DNA of 64,000 bases, taken from contig NC_087062.1 in assembly GCF_963678635.1 (NCBI RefSeq), positions 39,445,330-39,509,329 of the forward strand, written 5' to 3'. The notes beneath the pieces were generated by a model that worked only from the letters and a program-made list of their open reading frames with translations, was not told where the DNA came from and ran no database searches. This document shows positions 1 to 10,665 of the stretch, piece after piece; positions within the stretch are counted from its first letter, which is position 1, and each line of letters begins with the position of its first letter. This DNA comes from Symsagittifera roscoffensis (lineage: Eukaryota; Xenacoelomorpha; Acoela; Convolutidae). The position numbers and the translations under genes are program-made.

Positions 1-130
1 TCATGACCAAGACTTGATTATAACCACTGTTTGTCATGCATATCTTTTGTTGATCAATCTGCACCACCTCGTTGAATTCAGACGACTCGATCGACTGCAA
101 AGGAAATCGTAACTTCCTTGGATCCTTCAC

Positions 131-988
131 CTATTGGCATAACAGACATGCTGTTACCCATTTCTCGCATGCCTTTTTCATTCCAGGCCACTCAAATCGC
201 TTCAAGATCCTCTGATATACTTTGTCGATTCCCTGATTGCCCATCTGATCATGCGACCTGAGTAAAAGTTCTGTCTGATAGAGTTGCAGCAACACTATCG
301 CGTTACACTTGTACCGGACTTTGTCTTCTTCTCTCCTCTTGCAAGCAACGATCCCGTCCTTGTTCAGATATAAGCTTCCCTCTTTCTGCATAAAGTACTG
401 TCTCAGAATACGGTAACTGTCTTCCTCCAGGTCTCCTTTGTCCGGAGCACCATTTTTGATCCATTTTTTCAGGTTGCTTGTCATGCGGTCCTTTCTCTGT
501 GCTCTTAGTAGGTCCGAGAGTCTGTATCTTGCCTTCAAGTACGACTTCATGACCCTCATCAGACTATTCAGCTCATTGGGTTGATGCGTGTCTTCTTGCA
601 TCTTAACACACCAAATCTTTGCCAACGGCTGTGTTTCCTGTTCGAACGGCTGAAGATCAGTCCTGACTACCTCTTTTTGTGGCAAAAGATTTATTGGACG
701 TTTCAATACCGCTATTGTTTCCAGATCATTCGCTGTGTTATCAAAGACTCTTTCACCTGGTATGAGGTAGCGATCACTATCAGGGTCTTGATGTACATCC
801 CTGTCCAGATCCCTTGCTCGAGTCTCCACTAGCAGTGTGTGGATCGCTAGCTCTGACAGTTTCGATCCTGAGCTCGAATTCTTGTCTGAGTAGGTGTCGA
901 ATCCTGAGTTCTGGGAGTTGTCATCCATTGAAGAGCTTGCGATAGAGCACGTCCCCTCGTCCGGATCAGTTCTGTGCCTTCTTCGCAT
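131..988 (-). pseudogene. Integrase N-terminal part with upstream linker (left copy)
   Basis: The reading frame starts in a charged linker rich in Asp, Glu and Ser and runs into the zinc-binding head of a retroviral-type integrase. The His pair is in RSHDQMGNQG and preceding residues, and the Cys pair is in VTACLLC. The head normally binds zinc and helps the integrase multimerise. The frame ends at a TAG where the right copy reads through into QVKDPRK, so this is a private nonsense change. The DDE core would follow at lower coordinates but is broken by the stop and then by the window edge. Confidence 0.8.
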
Positions 989-1228
989 CCATCTGAACTA
1001 CCCGGACAAAAATTTTTTCTCTAGGTCCTGTTTCTCATCAGGACTTTTTTCATCTACATCAGACTCCCCGGACAAACTTCCTTGTCCCGGGTGTTGATCT
1101 TGATCTCGCCGACTCTTCTCACTGTTCATCTCCCCGGACAAACAATCTTGCTTCAGGTTTCGTTAAACCTTCTCACCTTCTTTATCCTGGTCCTCAAATG
1201 TAACGGTTTCCTTTTGCGTATCGTTCCC

Positions 1229-2272
1229 CTATTGTTTCCGACTGTATGAAGTACTGGTTAAAACCTCGTGGGGTATTGAGGATACTAGTTGCTGAATTAT
1301 TGTCCTACAATCCCTCTCGTTTTCTTTGTGTTGTCGTCTGGACGGCATGATTTTTACCTTCTCACTGACTGTCAGTGATGCCACTGCTGCTGCCCACTTG
1401 GGGTCATCTCTGGTCACTTCTCTCACTAACAATCCACCCAGCATCCGCATCACTTGCGGTGTGACCTGCACCGTTTTATCCAATAATGAGAGGCTGTTAA
1501 AGTTCATGCGAGAGAGTTCCTGCTGGACCAGGTTCGAGCGCAGCAACAATTCCAAGGGCACCGGATCCTTCTGGGATAGAATCTTTATCTCGGCTGCTTT
1601 CTCTACAGGTAACTCAGCATGTCCTGGGATTGGATGTCCAGACTTATCCAACCATCTCGTCAAGGGAAGCGCTTCATAAGTTTCTTTATTCAGAAACAAG
1701 AATCCTTCCTTGATTTCTGCCTGATTGGCTTGCTTTTGTTCCAATCTCTCATAGAACTCGGTTTTCTTGCTGAGGCTGTCATTATTCTGGTTTTTGTCCC
1801 GCATCCTGTGCTCGAGTATCGTGTGGTAGCCATCTAATCTCACTATCCATCTTCCAATATAACTCTGTTCCATCGATCGAGTCTTCAACCAGGATAACGC
1901 TCTGTTGTCCACGCATAACTTAAAGGGAGCGCTCCCCAAGTATGCGCGGTACTTTTCCACAAATTTGACTACTGCAAACATTTCTGCTTTTGGTGCACCA
2001 TATTTCAACTCAGTGTCACTTAACACCTTACTGCCATATGCAATGGGACGGAGAACGGTTCTTCCATTCCATTCCCGCTACTGATGCAGTATTCCCGAGA
2101 TGGCTACTACTGATGCGTCTGTGTCAAGAACATACATGCCCTTTTCAGTAGGCATGCCGAGCACTGGCGCTTCGCACAGTTCCCGCTTTATGTTCTCAAA
2201 GGCCGTTTGAGCTTCATCGCTCCATTCGAATTTCTTTCCTTTGTTGCGCATCAGCTTCTGCATCGGATACAC
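1229..2272 (-). pseudogene. RNase H domain and downstream linker (left copy)
   Basis: This is the RNase H that degrades the RNA strand of the RNA-DNA hybrid. Visible motifs are VLDTDAS (first catalytic Asp), GAPKAEMFAVV (Glu) and CVDNRALSWL (second Asp), then the conserved IGRWIVRLDGY segment and a hydrophilic linker. The frame is cut twice: a TAG just after GILHQ near 2,078, and another after SYSRKQ at 1,229, where the right copy has Gln. The 2,078 stop is absent from the right copy, which has a different stop five residues earlier, so these lesions arose separately. Confidence 0.85.
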
Positions 2273-2762
2273 CTTGTCTGCATATCCTTTTTATAAACTC
2301 ACGGTAATAATTGGCAAACACTAGGAAACTCATGAGCTGTGTGTCCGTTCTGGGAGCCTTCCATGTCAACCCAGCTTCTACTACTTTCGGTTCCGGCCTC
2401 AAACCATGCCTGTCCACCATTCTTCCTAGATACTTGATTGAATCCCTCAGGATCTCGCATTTCGATGGTTTACATTTTGAGCCTGCTCTCTTCATGCAAA
2501 CAAAGACCTCATCGAGCCAATCAATGTTGTCTTCCAGGGTTGGTGTTGATATGACACCGTCATCCACGTAACACATCACAAGATTCCCGTACTTCTTCGT
2601 CACTCTGGTCAAAGCCAGAGCCATCAGTCTTTGAAAAGTGGCAGTTGCGTTGCGCAAGCCAAAGGGCATCCTCTTCGACTGGTACAACCCCAACTCGCAT
2701 GAAAATCCGGTCTTTTCTCTATCCTTCATACGCAGAGGAACCTGCCAGAAGGCAGAACACAA
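2214..2762 (-). pseudogene. Reverse transcriptase palm and thumb (left copy)
   Basis: Motifs in order are SAFWQVPLR, a MPFGLRNATATFQRLM block and MCYVDDGVIS, which keeps both catalytic Asp residues of the YxDD box. The FANYYREFIKR stretch marks the start of the connection to RNase H. Just after it the frame is lost by a one-base shift at a run of five A (coding strand) near 2,287-2,291; the RNase H continues in another frame. The same shift is present in the right copy. Apart from that shift this RT is in better shape than its sister, which has lost one of the two Asp residues. Confidence 0.88.
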
Positions 2763-3020
2763 TCCAATGTGGTAAAGAACTTGGCATCGCCAAATTTAGA
2801 GAGGCTCTCGTCTATCCGCGGTATCGGGTACGCATCTTTTTTTGTCACTGCGTTCAAGTAACAAAAGTCGCCACAGATCCTAAGCTGCCCCCTTATTTTT
2901 TGCAATGACTACCCCGTAAGCCCAGGGCGACTTCGAGGGTTCTATCATGTCGTATTCGAGCAACATTTTTGTTTCCGCTCTGCACGCTTCCGATTCATGT
3001 GGCATCATTCGTCTTGCGCC

Positions 3021-3349
3021 TTACCTATGGGGAACGGCGCCTTCCTCTAGTTCGATTTCGTGTTCGACGAAGTTACAGCAACCGATATCCGCCTCATGTT
3101 TTGAAAATACATCCGCGTTCCGGTTTAAAACCGCCCGCAAGGATTCAAAATCTCCCTCGCCTATTTTCCCTTTCAAGTGTTCTATTTCTGGCAAAATCGG
3201 TTTGTCAGATTCTAGTTCATATGATGAGGGGCGTTCCGCAAAATTCGAGCAGCTCGACAAACCATTAGCCTCCGATAGATCGCATCTACCATCGGTCCCA
3301 CATATTCCTCTGCCAGTTCCATCAGTTCTTCCAAGTTGAAATTATCCAT
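3021..3349 (-). pseudogene. Pre-RT pol segment with a foreign 5' end (left copy)
   Basis: The part below 3,263 encodes the stretch before the RT palm: LPEIEHLKGK, then NADVFSKHEADI and HEIELEEGAVPHR, a typical Ty3/gypsy run-up to the RT fingers. Above 3,263 the sequence is unlike the right copy. A short ATG-initiated frame starts at 3,349 (MDNFNLEELMEL...) and joins the pol part out of frame. This looks like a rearrangement or deletion joint that removed gag and protease. Whether the short leader belongs to this family is unknown. Confidence 0.6.
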
Positions 3350-3786
3350 TCTCTTTCAGGTTCGATTCTGTTATTGATTCAATGATTTGAACTCAAGTGA
3401 GTAATTAAACGATCAATCAGGATCTAGAAACGAATATTACACTTGTCATTTTTACACTAATTTCTTGTTAAAGTTTATTTAAAACAGTCATATAAAAAGG
3501 TTTTGATCCTAAAATTTATTAAAATCAATCATTTTCTAAAATTTTGGAATTCCACCTAAGATTGGACAGTCCAAACTTTGGATCTATTCCTAAGATCGTC
3601 ATTCAGTTGTTCATGGTCACTGACTCGTTCTTACCCAGAGTCCTAATAACATAACAAATAACATAACATAACACACGTCTCACACACAACACACATTTAG
3701 TATGACGCCCCCCCCCCCTGTATGCCACCTAAACTCAACCTATACTTAAGTAAAATTTCTTATATAGGTATTTTTTTATATTGGTA
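3350..3786. other. Spacer between the two Ty3/gypsy copies
   Basis: AT-rich sequence without a gene. It contains a pure C run of ten at 3,710-3,719 and short CA-rich stretches. On the element strand the C run is a G run just downstream of the last ORF, a place where a polypurine tract and 3' LTR are expected. I could not find a matching copy of the spacer upstream of gag, so I do not call LTRs. Confidence 0.4.
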
Positions 3787-4854
3787 TCATATGATTTGGT
3801 ATGAGATGATTACGTGTATCAGTGCGTACAGTTCCCGTGGATGCAGTCGTCCTCTGTTCGGATCGTGCACTGGAAGCGAAAGCTCCTTCACTCCCCTTTC
3901 CACGAGGAAGTCTCTCAATCTCGTCAAGGACAGGACTAGGTTTTCCGGGTCCACGTGCCGCTTCTCCGTCGCCCTCGTCACCAAGAAGCATAAGTACTTT
4001 CCCGGTATCTGTGACGCCGCCGGAGACAAGGCTGCTACGCCCTCTATTCCTGGCCTTTGCTTCCAAAGGAATTCTCTGTTTTTACATTCTCTCTTAAAAT
4101 CTGCTGCTAACGCTGTCATAAAACTCATGTGTGCTGAGATTGCTATTGCACATGTTCTAATTGTGAGTATGAAATCGCTATCTGGTAGTATTATGCTACC
4201 TGAATATTCATTTGGTAAGTTAAAATATGTCTCAACTACTCTCCTTATGTCCGGTGTCTTAGGGTCCTCGCCTGTTTCCGCTTCTAAATCTCCTGTCTCT
4301 CTTGCTATTCCTAATTTTTTTCTTAGTAATATTTCAGTGTGGGTAAGTCCTACCCCCACTCCCCGGACAAAAATATCCATCGTCGTCCCCGTCGATCGCA
4401 TACCGGATATCAAGTCGAGATTGGAAGCGGGAATGAGCAGTCGCCCTTCCTGGGCAGCCCAGGAAGGATCTTCTCGTTCGGTTTTCCTGTATTTCATGCT
4501 TTCACGATCTACATCTGGAATTGTGACACTGGTCTCTTTTGGGTCCGACGTCATTTCGTTCAGCCACTTCAAGACACGCAGATTCGTCAACTCTTGTTCG
4601 AAGGATTGCTGTTGCTCGCTGTCGAATTCTACCTCGGGTTTCGACCGGTCCTCGATCTACTCCTCGTTGTGATCATCGACTATGTCAATGCCCTGTGACA
4701 CAATTATATCTTCTAGACCTACTACTTCTTCCACTATCTTCTTTAGATCTATCCTGTCCACTACAAACTCGTCGCCGTAAGGGTTATATTTCTTCTTGGA
4801 TCTTGTCCTGTCAATCTGTCGTGTGTGTATCGTGAACGGAAGGTCTGGTTCCAA
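3787..4854 (-). pseudogene. Extra ORF downstream of integrase, macro-domain-like C-terminal half
   Basis: An ORF of about 350 codons, broken once by a TAG at about 4,657, lies after the integrase. Its first part is acidic and charged. Its last 120 residues (about 4,155-3,805) follow the pattern of a macro (ADP-ribose-binding) domain: SDFILTIRTCAIAISAHM, then MTALAADFK, a GIEGVAAL strand, a KYLCFLVTR strand, a helix in LRDFLVERGVK, and ELSLPVHDPNRG before a closing helix. The usual glycine-rich Gly-Cys-Gly-Leu-Asp loop is not there; HDPNRG stands in its place. The domain call is by pattern only. If right, it would be a macro-like fold carried by a retrotransposon; binding of ADP-ribose is doubtful. 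Confidence 0.45.
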
Positions 4855-4859
4855 GTTCT

Positions 4860-5183
4860 AGGGAACCTCCCTTTCTGCAGGGTCTTGCCAGTCCTCCTCT
4901 GCGTAAGGTAAGTTTTCTTGATCCGCTTCAATCACCTCGTCTGGATCCAGGTCCAGTGGTGGACTTGTTCCTTCCTCTACGACTTCATTCCTATCGTTCT
5001 TTTCCCTGGTGCCCTTCTCGTTGACCTAACAGGCAGGGTCCGTCATCGGATAATCCCCCTCTTCCATGTCTGCAGGTATACACCAGTCGTCTGTCGATGG
5101 GTTGTGTGGCTTAATGTTTTTGTAATGAGCGGCTCGGCCAGTACTCAGTCTATAAAAGCGTCCCTCCTGGTGCACCTCCGTAA
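4860..5183. other. Region between integrase and the last ORF
   Basis: Lies inside the right Ty3/gypsy copy. No frame is open across it on the element strand. It probably encodes the decayed C-terminal tail of integrase or the start of the last ORF; nothing else is recognised. Confidence 0.35.
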
Positions 5184-6332
5184 TCATGAACGTCCCCTCC
5201 CCTTGTTTAGGAGCTTTTTCGATCCTTTCGGTGGTATGATATTCTGAAATACCCTTAAGTAGCCACCTACCGAATAAGCTTTTGCACCAGCTGCTTTCTT
5301 GTCAAATCTTTTCCTCTGCCTTGCTTGTGATTCCTGAGTGTTTCGTCTACATAATTCGTTTAACTCATGTTGACGTCTAATCACATCCCTTACAAAGACC
5401 TGTGGTGACGTTTTCTTACCCTCATACTCTGGGTAGAAGAAAGTCAGGGGCAAAGACTTCTCGCGTCTGGTTAGCATCATGTGTGGACTAACTCCGGTGG
5501 TGGAATGTTGCGTGCTATTATAAGCTCCCATCTCTTGTGGAAGGTATCTGTCCCAATCGGTCATGTACCTGGAACAATATAACCTTAGCATCGATACTAA
5601 CGTTCGATTCTGCCTTTCGACTAAGCCTTTCGTCTGGGGATGGTATGTCGTGGAGTGAGCTTGAGCAACTTCCGAGCGTCTCATAAGCTCTTTCGTGAGT
5701 TCCCCCGCAAAAGCTGTTTCATTATCCGATTGAAATGTCATCGGACAACCATGTCTTGCTATCCACGTATTGATCAAGTGATCGCACGTCTCTTGCGCTG
5801 AGGCAGTTATGCTGGGCAGGGCCTCTGCATACTTCGTGAAGTAATCTATCATGACCAAGACTTGATTATAACCACTGTCTGTCATGCATATCTTTTGGTG
5901 ATCAATCTGCACCACCTCGTTGAATTCAGACGACTCGATCGACTGCAAAGGAAATCGTAACTTCCTTGGATCCTTCACTTGTTGGCATGACAGACATGCT
6001 GTTACCCACTTCTCGCATGCCTTTTTCATTCCAGGCCACTCAAATCGCTTCAGGATCCTCTGATATATTTTGTCGTTACCCTGATTGCCCATCTGATCAT
6101 GCGACCTGAGTAAAAGTTCTGTCTGATAGAGTTGCGGCAACACTATCGCGTTATACTTGTACCGGACTTTGACTTCATCTCTCCTCTTGCAAGCCACGAT
6201 CCCGTCCTTGTTCAGATATAACCTTCCCTCTTTCTGCATAAAGTACTGTCTCAGAATACGGTAACTGTCTTCCTCCAGGTCTCCTTTGTCCGGAGCACCA
6301 TTTTTGATCCATTTTTTCAGGTTGCTTGTCAT
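5184..6332 (-). pseudogene. Integrase, zinc head plus DDE core (right copy)
   Basis: The frame covers 382 codons without a stop. The zinc-binding head (RSHDQMGNQG ... VTACLSC) is followed by the catalytic core. Its acidic triad is visible: Asp in EVVQIDHQK, Asp in MTFQSDNETAF, and Glu in KGLVERQNR, with the HPQTKGLVER context typical of Ty3/gypsy integrases. The enzyme trims and joins the ends of the cDNA to host DNA. After the core comes a basic tail (RQRKRFDKKAAGAK) and a VGGYLRVF stretch resembling a GPY-type module. This is the best-preserved part of the element. The upstream linker is cut off by a TGA, so it could not be made as part of a polyprotein. Confidence 0.88.
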
Positions 6333-6350
6333 GCGGTCATTTCTCTGTGC

Positions 6351-6836
6351 TCATAGTAGGTCCGAGAGTCTGTATCTTGCCTTCAAGTACGTCTTCATGA
6401 ACCTCATCAGAATATTCAGCTCATTGGGTTGATGCGTGTCTTCTTCCATCTTAACACACCAAATCTTTGCCAACGGCTGTGTTTCCTGTTCGAACGGCTG
6501 AAGATCAGTCCTGACTACCTCTTTTTGACACAAAAGACTTTTTGGACGTTTCGATACCGCTATTGTTTCCAGATCATTCGCTGCTTTATCAAAGACTCTT
6601 TCACCTGGTATGAGGTAGCGATCACTATCAGGGTCTTGATGTACCTCCCTGTCCAGATCCCTTGCTCGAGTCTCCACTAGCAGTGTGTGGATCGCTAGCT
6701 CTGACAGTTTCGATCCTGAGCTCGAGTTCTTGTCTGAGTAGGTGTCGATTCCTGAGTTCTGGGAGTTGTCATCCATTGAAGAGTCTGCGATAGAGCACGT
6801 CCCCTCGTCCGGATCAGTTCTGTGCCTTCTTCGCAT
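6351..6836 (-). pseudogene. Charged linker between RNase H and integrase (right copy)
   Basis: Acidic, Ser-rich sequence that continues directly into the integrase head. It ends at a TGA at 6,351 in the SDLL context where the left copy and the inserted fragment at 10,300 have Arg. The linker has no recognised domain. It begins about 10 bases from the end of the preceding frame. Confidence 0.6.
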
Positions 6837-6845
6837 CCATCTGAA

Positions 6846-8120
6846 CTACCCGGACAAAATTTTTTTCTCTAGGTCCTGTTTCTCATCAGGACTTTTTTCA
6901 TCTACATCAGACTCCCCGGACAAACTTCCTTGACCCGGGTGTTGATCTTGATCTCGTCGACTCTTCTCACTGTTCATCTCCCCGGACAAACAATCTTGCT
7001 TCAGGTTTCGTTCAACCTTCTCACCTTCTTTATCCTGGTCCTCAAAGGTAACGGTTTCCTTTTGCGTATCGTTCCCCTGTTGTTTCCGACTGTATGAAGT
7101 ACTGGTTAAAACCTCGTGGGGTATTGAGGATACTAGTTGCTGAACTATTGTCCTACAATCCCTCTCGTTTTCTTTGTGTTGTCGTCTGGACGGCATGATT
7201 TTTACCTTCTCACTGACTGTCAGTGATGCCACTGCTGCTGCCCACTTGGGGTCATCTCTGGTCACTTCTCTCACTAACAATCCACCCAGCATCCGCATCA
7301 CTTGCGGTGTGACCTGCACCGTTTTATCCAATAATGAGAGGCTGTTAAAGTTCATGCGAGAGAGTTCCTGCTGGACCAGGTTCGAGCGCAGCAACAATTC
7401 CAAGGGCACCGGGTCCTTCTGGGATAGAATCTTTATCTCGGCTGCTTTCTCTACAGGTAACTCAGGATGTCCTGGGATTGGATGTCCAGACTTATCCAAC
7501 CATCTCGTCAAGGGAAGCGCTTCATAAGTTTCTTTATCCAGAAACGAGAATCCTTCCTTGATTTCTGCCTGATTGGCTTGCTTGTGTTCCAATCTTTCAT
7601 AGAACTCGATTTTCTTGCTGAGGCTGTCATTATTCTGGTTTTTGTCTCGCATCCTGTGCTTGATTATCGTGTGGTAGCCATCTAATCTCACTATCCATCT
7701 TCCAATATAACTCTGATCCATCGATCGTGTCTTCAACCAGGATAACGCTCTATTGTCCACGCATAACTTAAAGATAGCGCTCCCCAAGTATGCGCGGTTT
7801 TTTTCCACAAATGTGACTACTGCAAACAATTCTGCTTTTGGTGCACCATATTTCATCTCAGTGTCACTTAACACCTTACTGCCATATGCAATGGGACGGA
7901 GAACGGTTCTTCCATTCCATTCCTGCTCCTGATGCAGTATTCCCTAGATGGCTACTACTGATGCGTCTGTGTCAAGAACATACATGCCCTTTTCAGTAGG
8001 CATGCCGAGCACTGGCGCTTCGCACAATTCCCGCTTTATGTTCTCAAAGGCCGTTTGAGCTTCATCGCTCCATTCGAATTTCTTTCCTTTGTTGCGCATC
8101 AGCTTCTGCATCGGATACAC
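6846..8120 (-). pseudogene. RNase H domain and downstream linker (right copy)
   Basis: Same module as at 1,229-2,272. The Asp (DTDAS), Glu (GAPKAELFAVV) and Asp (CVDNRALSWL) positions are kept. A TAG sits in the VVAI-GILHQ stretch near 7,945, a position where the left copy is open. The long linker carries several copies of the dipeptide Leu-Ser/Leu-Leu-Ser-Gly with acidic spacers (SLSGE repeats), which look like a short repeated motif. Confidence 0.85.
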
Positions 8121-8577
8121 CTTGTCTGCATATCCTTTTTATAAACTCACGGTAATAATTGGCAAACACTAGGAAACTCATGAGCTGTGTGTCCGTTCTG
8201 GGAGCCTTCCATGTCAACACAGCTTCTACTGCTTCCGGTTCCGGCCTCAAACCATGCCTGTCCACCATTCTTCCTAGATACTTGATTGAATCCCTCAGGA
8301 TCTCGCATTTCGATGGTTTACATTTTGACTCTGCTCTCTTCATGCAGTCAAAGACCTCATCGAGCCGATCAATGTGGTCTTCCAGGGTTGGTGTTGATAT
8401 GACCACGTAATCCACGTAACACATCACAAGATTCCCGTATTTCTTCGTCACTCTGGTCAAAGCCTGAGCCATCAGTCTTTGAAAAGTGGCCGTTGCGTTG
8501 CACAAGCCGAAGGGCATCCTCTTCCACTGGTACAACCCCAACTCGCATGCGAATCCGGTCTTTTCTCTATCCTCCAT
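8062..8577 (-). pseudogene. Reverse transcriptase with a damaged catalytic box (right copy)
   Basis: Motif order is as in the left copy, with MPFGLCNATATFQRLM and then CYVDYVVIS. The second Asp of the YxDD box is Tyr, which in RTs removes a metal ligand. A TAG near 8,590 (after SAFW, where the left copy has Gln) separates this piece from the fingers. The frame is lost after YYREFIK by the same one-base shift seen in the left copy. Confidence 0.88.
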
Positions 8578-8702
8578 ACGCAGAGGGACCTACCAGAAGG
8601 CAGAACCCAAGTCCAATGTGGTGAAGAACTTGGCATCGCCAAATTTAGAGAGGCTCTCGTCTATCCGCGGTATCGGGTACGCATCTTTTTTTGTCACTGC
8701 GT

Positions 8703-9230
8703 TCAAGTAACGAAAGTCGCAACAGATCCTAAGCTACCCTTATTTTTTGCAATGACTACTCCGCAAGCCCAGGGCGAGTTCGAGGGTTCTATCATGTCAT
8801 ATTCGAGCAACTTTTTTGTTTCCGCTCTGCACGCTTCCGATTCATGTGGCGTCATTCGTCTTGAGCCTTCCCTATGGGGAACGGCTCCTTCCTCTAGTTC
8901 GATTTCGTGTTCGACAAAGTTACAGCAAACGATATCCGCCTCATGTTTTGAAAATACATCCGCGTTCCGATTTAAAACCGCCCGCAAGGATTCAAAATCT
9001 CCCTCGCCTATTTCCCCTTTCAAGTGTTCTATTTCTGGCAAAACCGGTTTGTCAGATTGTAGTTCATATGATGAGGGGCGTTCCGCAAAATTCGAGCAGC
9101 TCGACAAACCGTCGTCCGTTTCGGACTTCAGTGAAAACATTTTATGAATAGATTTTAATTCATTAATCTTTTTTAAAATTTTGTCTTTATTGGCATGGTA
9201 AGGACAGTCCTTCACACTATATCTCTTCAA
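8703..9230 (-). pseudogene. Pre-RT pol segment and RT fingers (right copy)
   Basis: Contains the run-up to RT (NADVFSKHEADIVC, HEIELEEGAVPHREGSRRM, then KKLLEYDMIEPSNSPWACGV), which includes the primer-grip-proximal ExSxSPWAxP-like motif of Ty3/gypsy RTs. It ends by frame loss in VIAKNKG. Its N-terminal part (CPYHANKDKILKKINEL) is a basic segment without a recognised fold. Confidence 0.75.
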
Positions 9231-9258
9231 GTAGTTTGTGTCTCTTCATAGTCGGTCC

Positions 9259-10428
9259 TCATCGGCAAAGCGTAACCAAGTTTTTTTCCACGCTGGACAG
9301 TCCGTTTCGAGTTACCGAGAAGCTCCGGCCTAAAATCACTGAACTTTGACTATTTGGGTTCGGTACTAGACAAACCTGTTTGCTATCACTTAACGAGTTC
9401 AAATTTCTCATCATAAATATAGCTACCACAGCTTGGCCCGGCTGTAGTCTTAACTTTCTATCTAAAAAGATTGGTACCTTGTTTTCATCTGTTATTATTC
9501 TATTAATTGGTTTCTTAATATACTTCCGGTCCGGGTTTTTAATCCCTATTAGACCGTTGTTCAAGTCAATCATCACATCGAAGTTCCTGACAAAATCACG
9601 GCCCAGGATGAATTGGTCTGAGTCGTCTAAATTCTCAACCACCAAGAAGCTCATCCAAAGATTGCGTCCTCCCATGTGATGGACCGTTATTGGTGTCCTT
9701 CCGGCCACGCAGATTGCTCCAGGGTTGGCGGCCGCCAATCTGATTTCGTTGAAATTAGATCTTCCCTCGTGAAGCCCATTCTTTCCCAAGACAAAGTCTG
9801 AAGCCCTATCTGCTCCTGATGCATAACTACTGTCTGTCATGCATATCTTTTGGTGATCAATCTGCACCACCTCGTTGAATTCAGACGACTCGATCGACTG
9901 CAAAGGAAATCGTAACTTCCTTGGATCCTTCACCTGTTGGCATGAAAGACATGCTGTTACCCACTTCTCGCATGCCTTTTTCATTCCAGGCCACTCAAAT
10001 CGCTTCAGGATCCTCTGATATACTTTGTCGATTCCCTGATTGCCCATCTGATCATGCGACCTGAGTAAAAGTTCTGTCTGGTAGAGTTGCGGCAACACTA
10101 TCCCGTTATACTTGTAACGGACTTTGTCTTCTTCTCTCCTCTTGCAAGCCACGATCCCGTCCTTGTTCAGATATAACCTTCCCTCTTTCTGCATAAAGTA
10201 CTGTCTCAGAATACGGTAACTGTCTTCCTCCAGGTCTCCTTTATCCGGAGCACCATTTTTGATCCATTTTTTCAGGTTGCTTGTCATGCGGTCATTTCTC
10301 TGTGCTCTTAGCAGGTCCGAGAGTCTGTATCTCGCCTTCAAGTACGTCTTCATGACCCTCATCTGACTATTCAGCTCATTGGGCTGATGCGTGTCTTCTT
10401 CCATCTTAACAGACCAATTTTTTGCCAA
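9259..10428 (-). pseudogene. Chimeric frame: integrase fragment joined to the back half of protease
   Basis: One open frame of 389 codons runs through two unrelated parts. Residues 1 to about 205 are an integrase linker and zinc head, up to the first core Asp (EVVQIDHQK), matching 5,870-6,510 and 24-660. Then, through a short novel stretch (SYASGADRASDFVLG), it continues as the back half of the protease (RLAAANPGAICVAGRTPITV ... DSDQFILGRDFVRNFDVMI) and the normal downstream region. The DTG half of the protease is missing from this second copy. The fused frame is most simply a template-switch product, not a designed fusion. Confidence 0.8.
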
Positions 10429-10665
10429 CGGCTGTGTTTACTGTTCGAACGGCTGAAGATCAGATCATCACATCGAAGTTCCTGACAAAATTACGGCCCA
10501 GGATGAATTGGTCTGAATCGTCTAAATTCTCAACCACCAAGAAGTTCATCCAAAGATTGTGTCCTCCCATGTGATGGACCGTTATTGGTGTCCTTCCGGC
10601 CACGCAGATTGCTCCAGGGTTGGCGGCCGCCAATCTGATGTTCGTTGAAATTAGATCTTCCCTCG
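9570..10665 (-). repeat. Direct repeats of protease sequence flanking an integrase insert
   Basis: About 200 bases of protease sequence occur at 9,570-9,775 and again at 10,466-10,665, starting at ATCATCACATCGAAGTTCC on the plus strand. Between them lies the integrase fragment. Short matches are seen at the joints (TCA at 10,463; ATAAC near 9,826). In one of the two copies the sequence on the DTG side is replaced. Confidence 0.8.

Larger units (their letters stand above)
1..3349 (-). mobile_element. Ty3/gypsy-like element, left copy, partial and decayed
   Basis: Positions 1-3,263 match 5,849-9,111 almost base for base at a constant offset of 5,848. This is a second copy of the pre-RT, RT, RNase H, linker and integrase-start part of pol. 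The window edge cuts the integrase. At the other end the match stops near 3,263, where the right copy continues with different sequence. Gag and protease are absent. Each pol part carries its own nonsense changes, described below, so the copy is inactive. Order and domain type (RT, RNase H, integrase with HHCC and DDE in the sister copy) are those of the Ty3/gypsy group. I saw no clear LTR. Confidence 0.85.

Noticed and set aside
3350-3786. LTR of the Ty3/gypsy element
   Set aside because: No second copy was found upstream of gag and no TG...CA ends with a primer-binding site could be placed.
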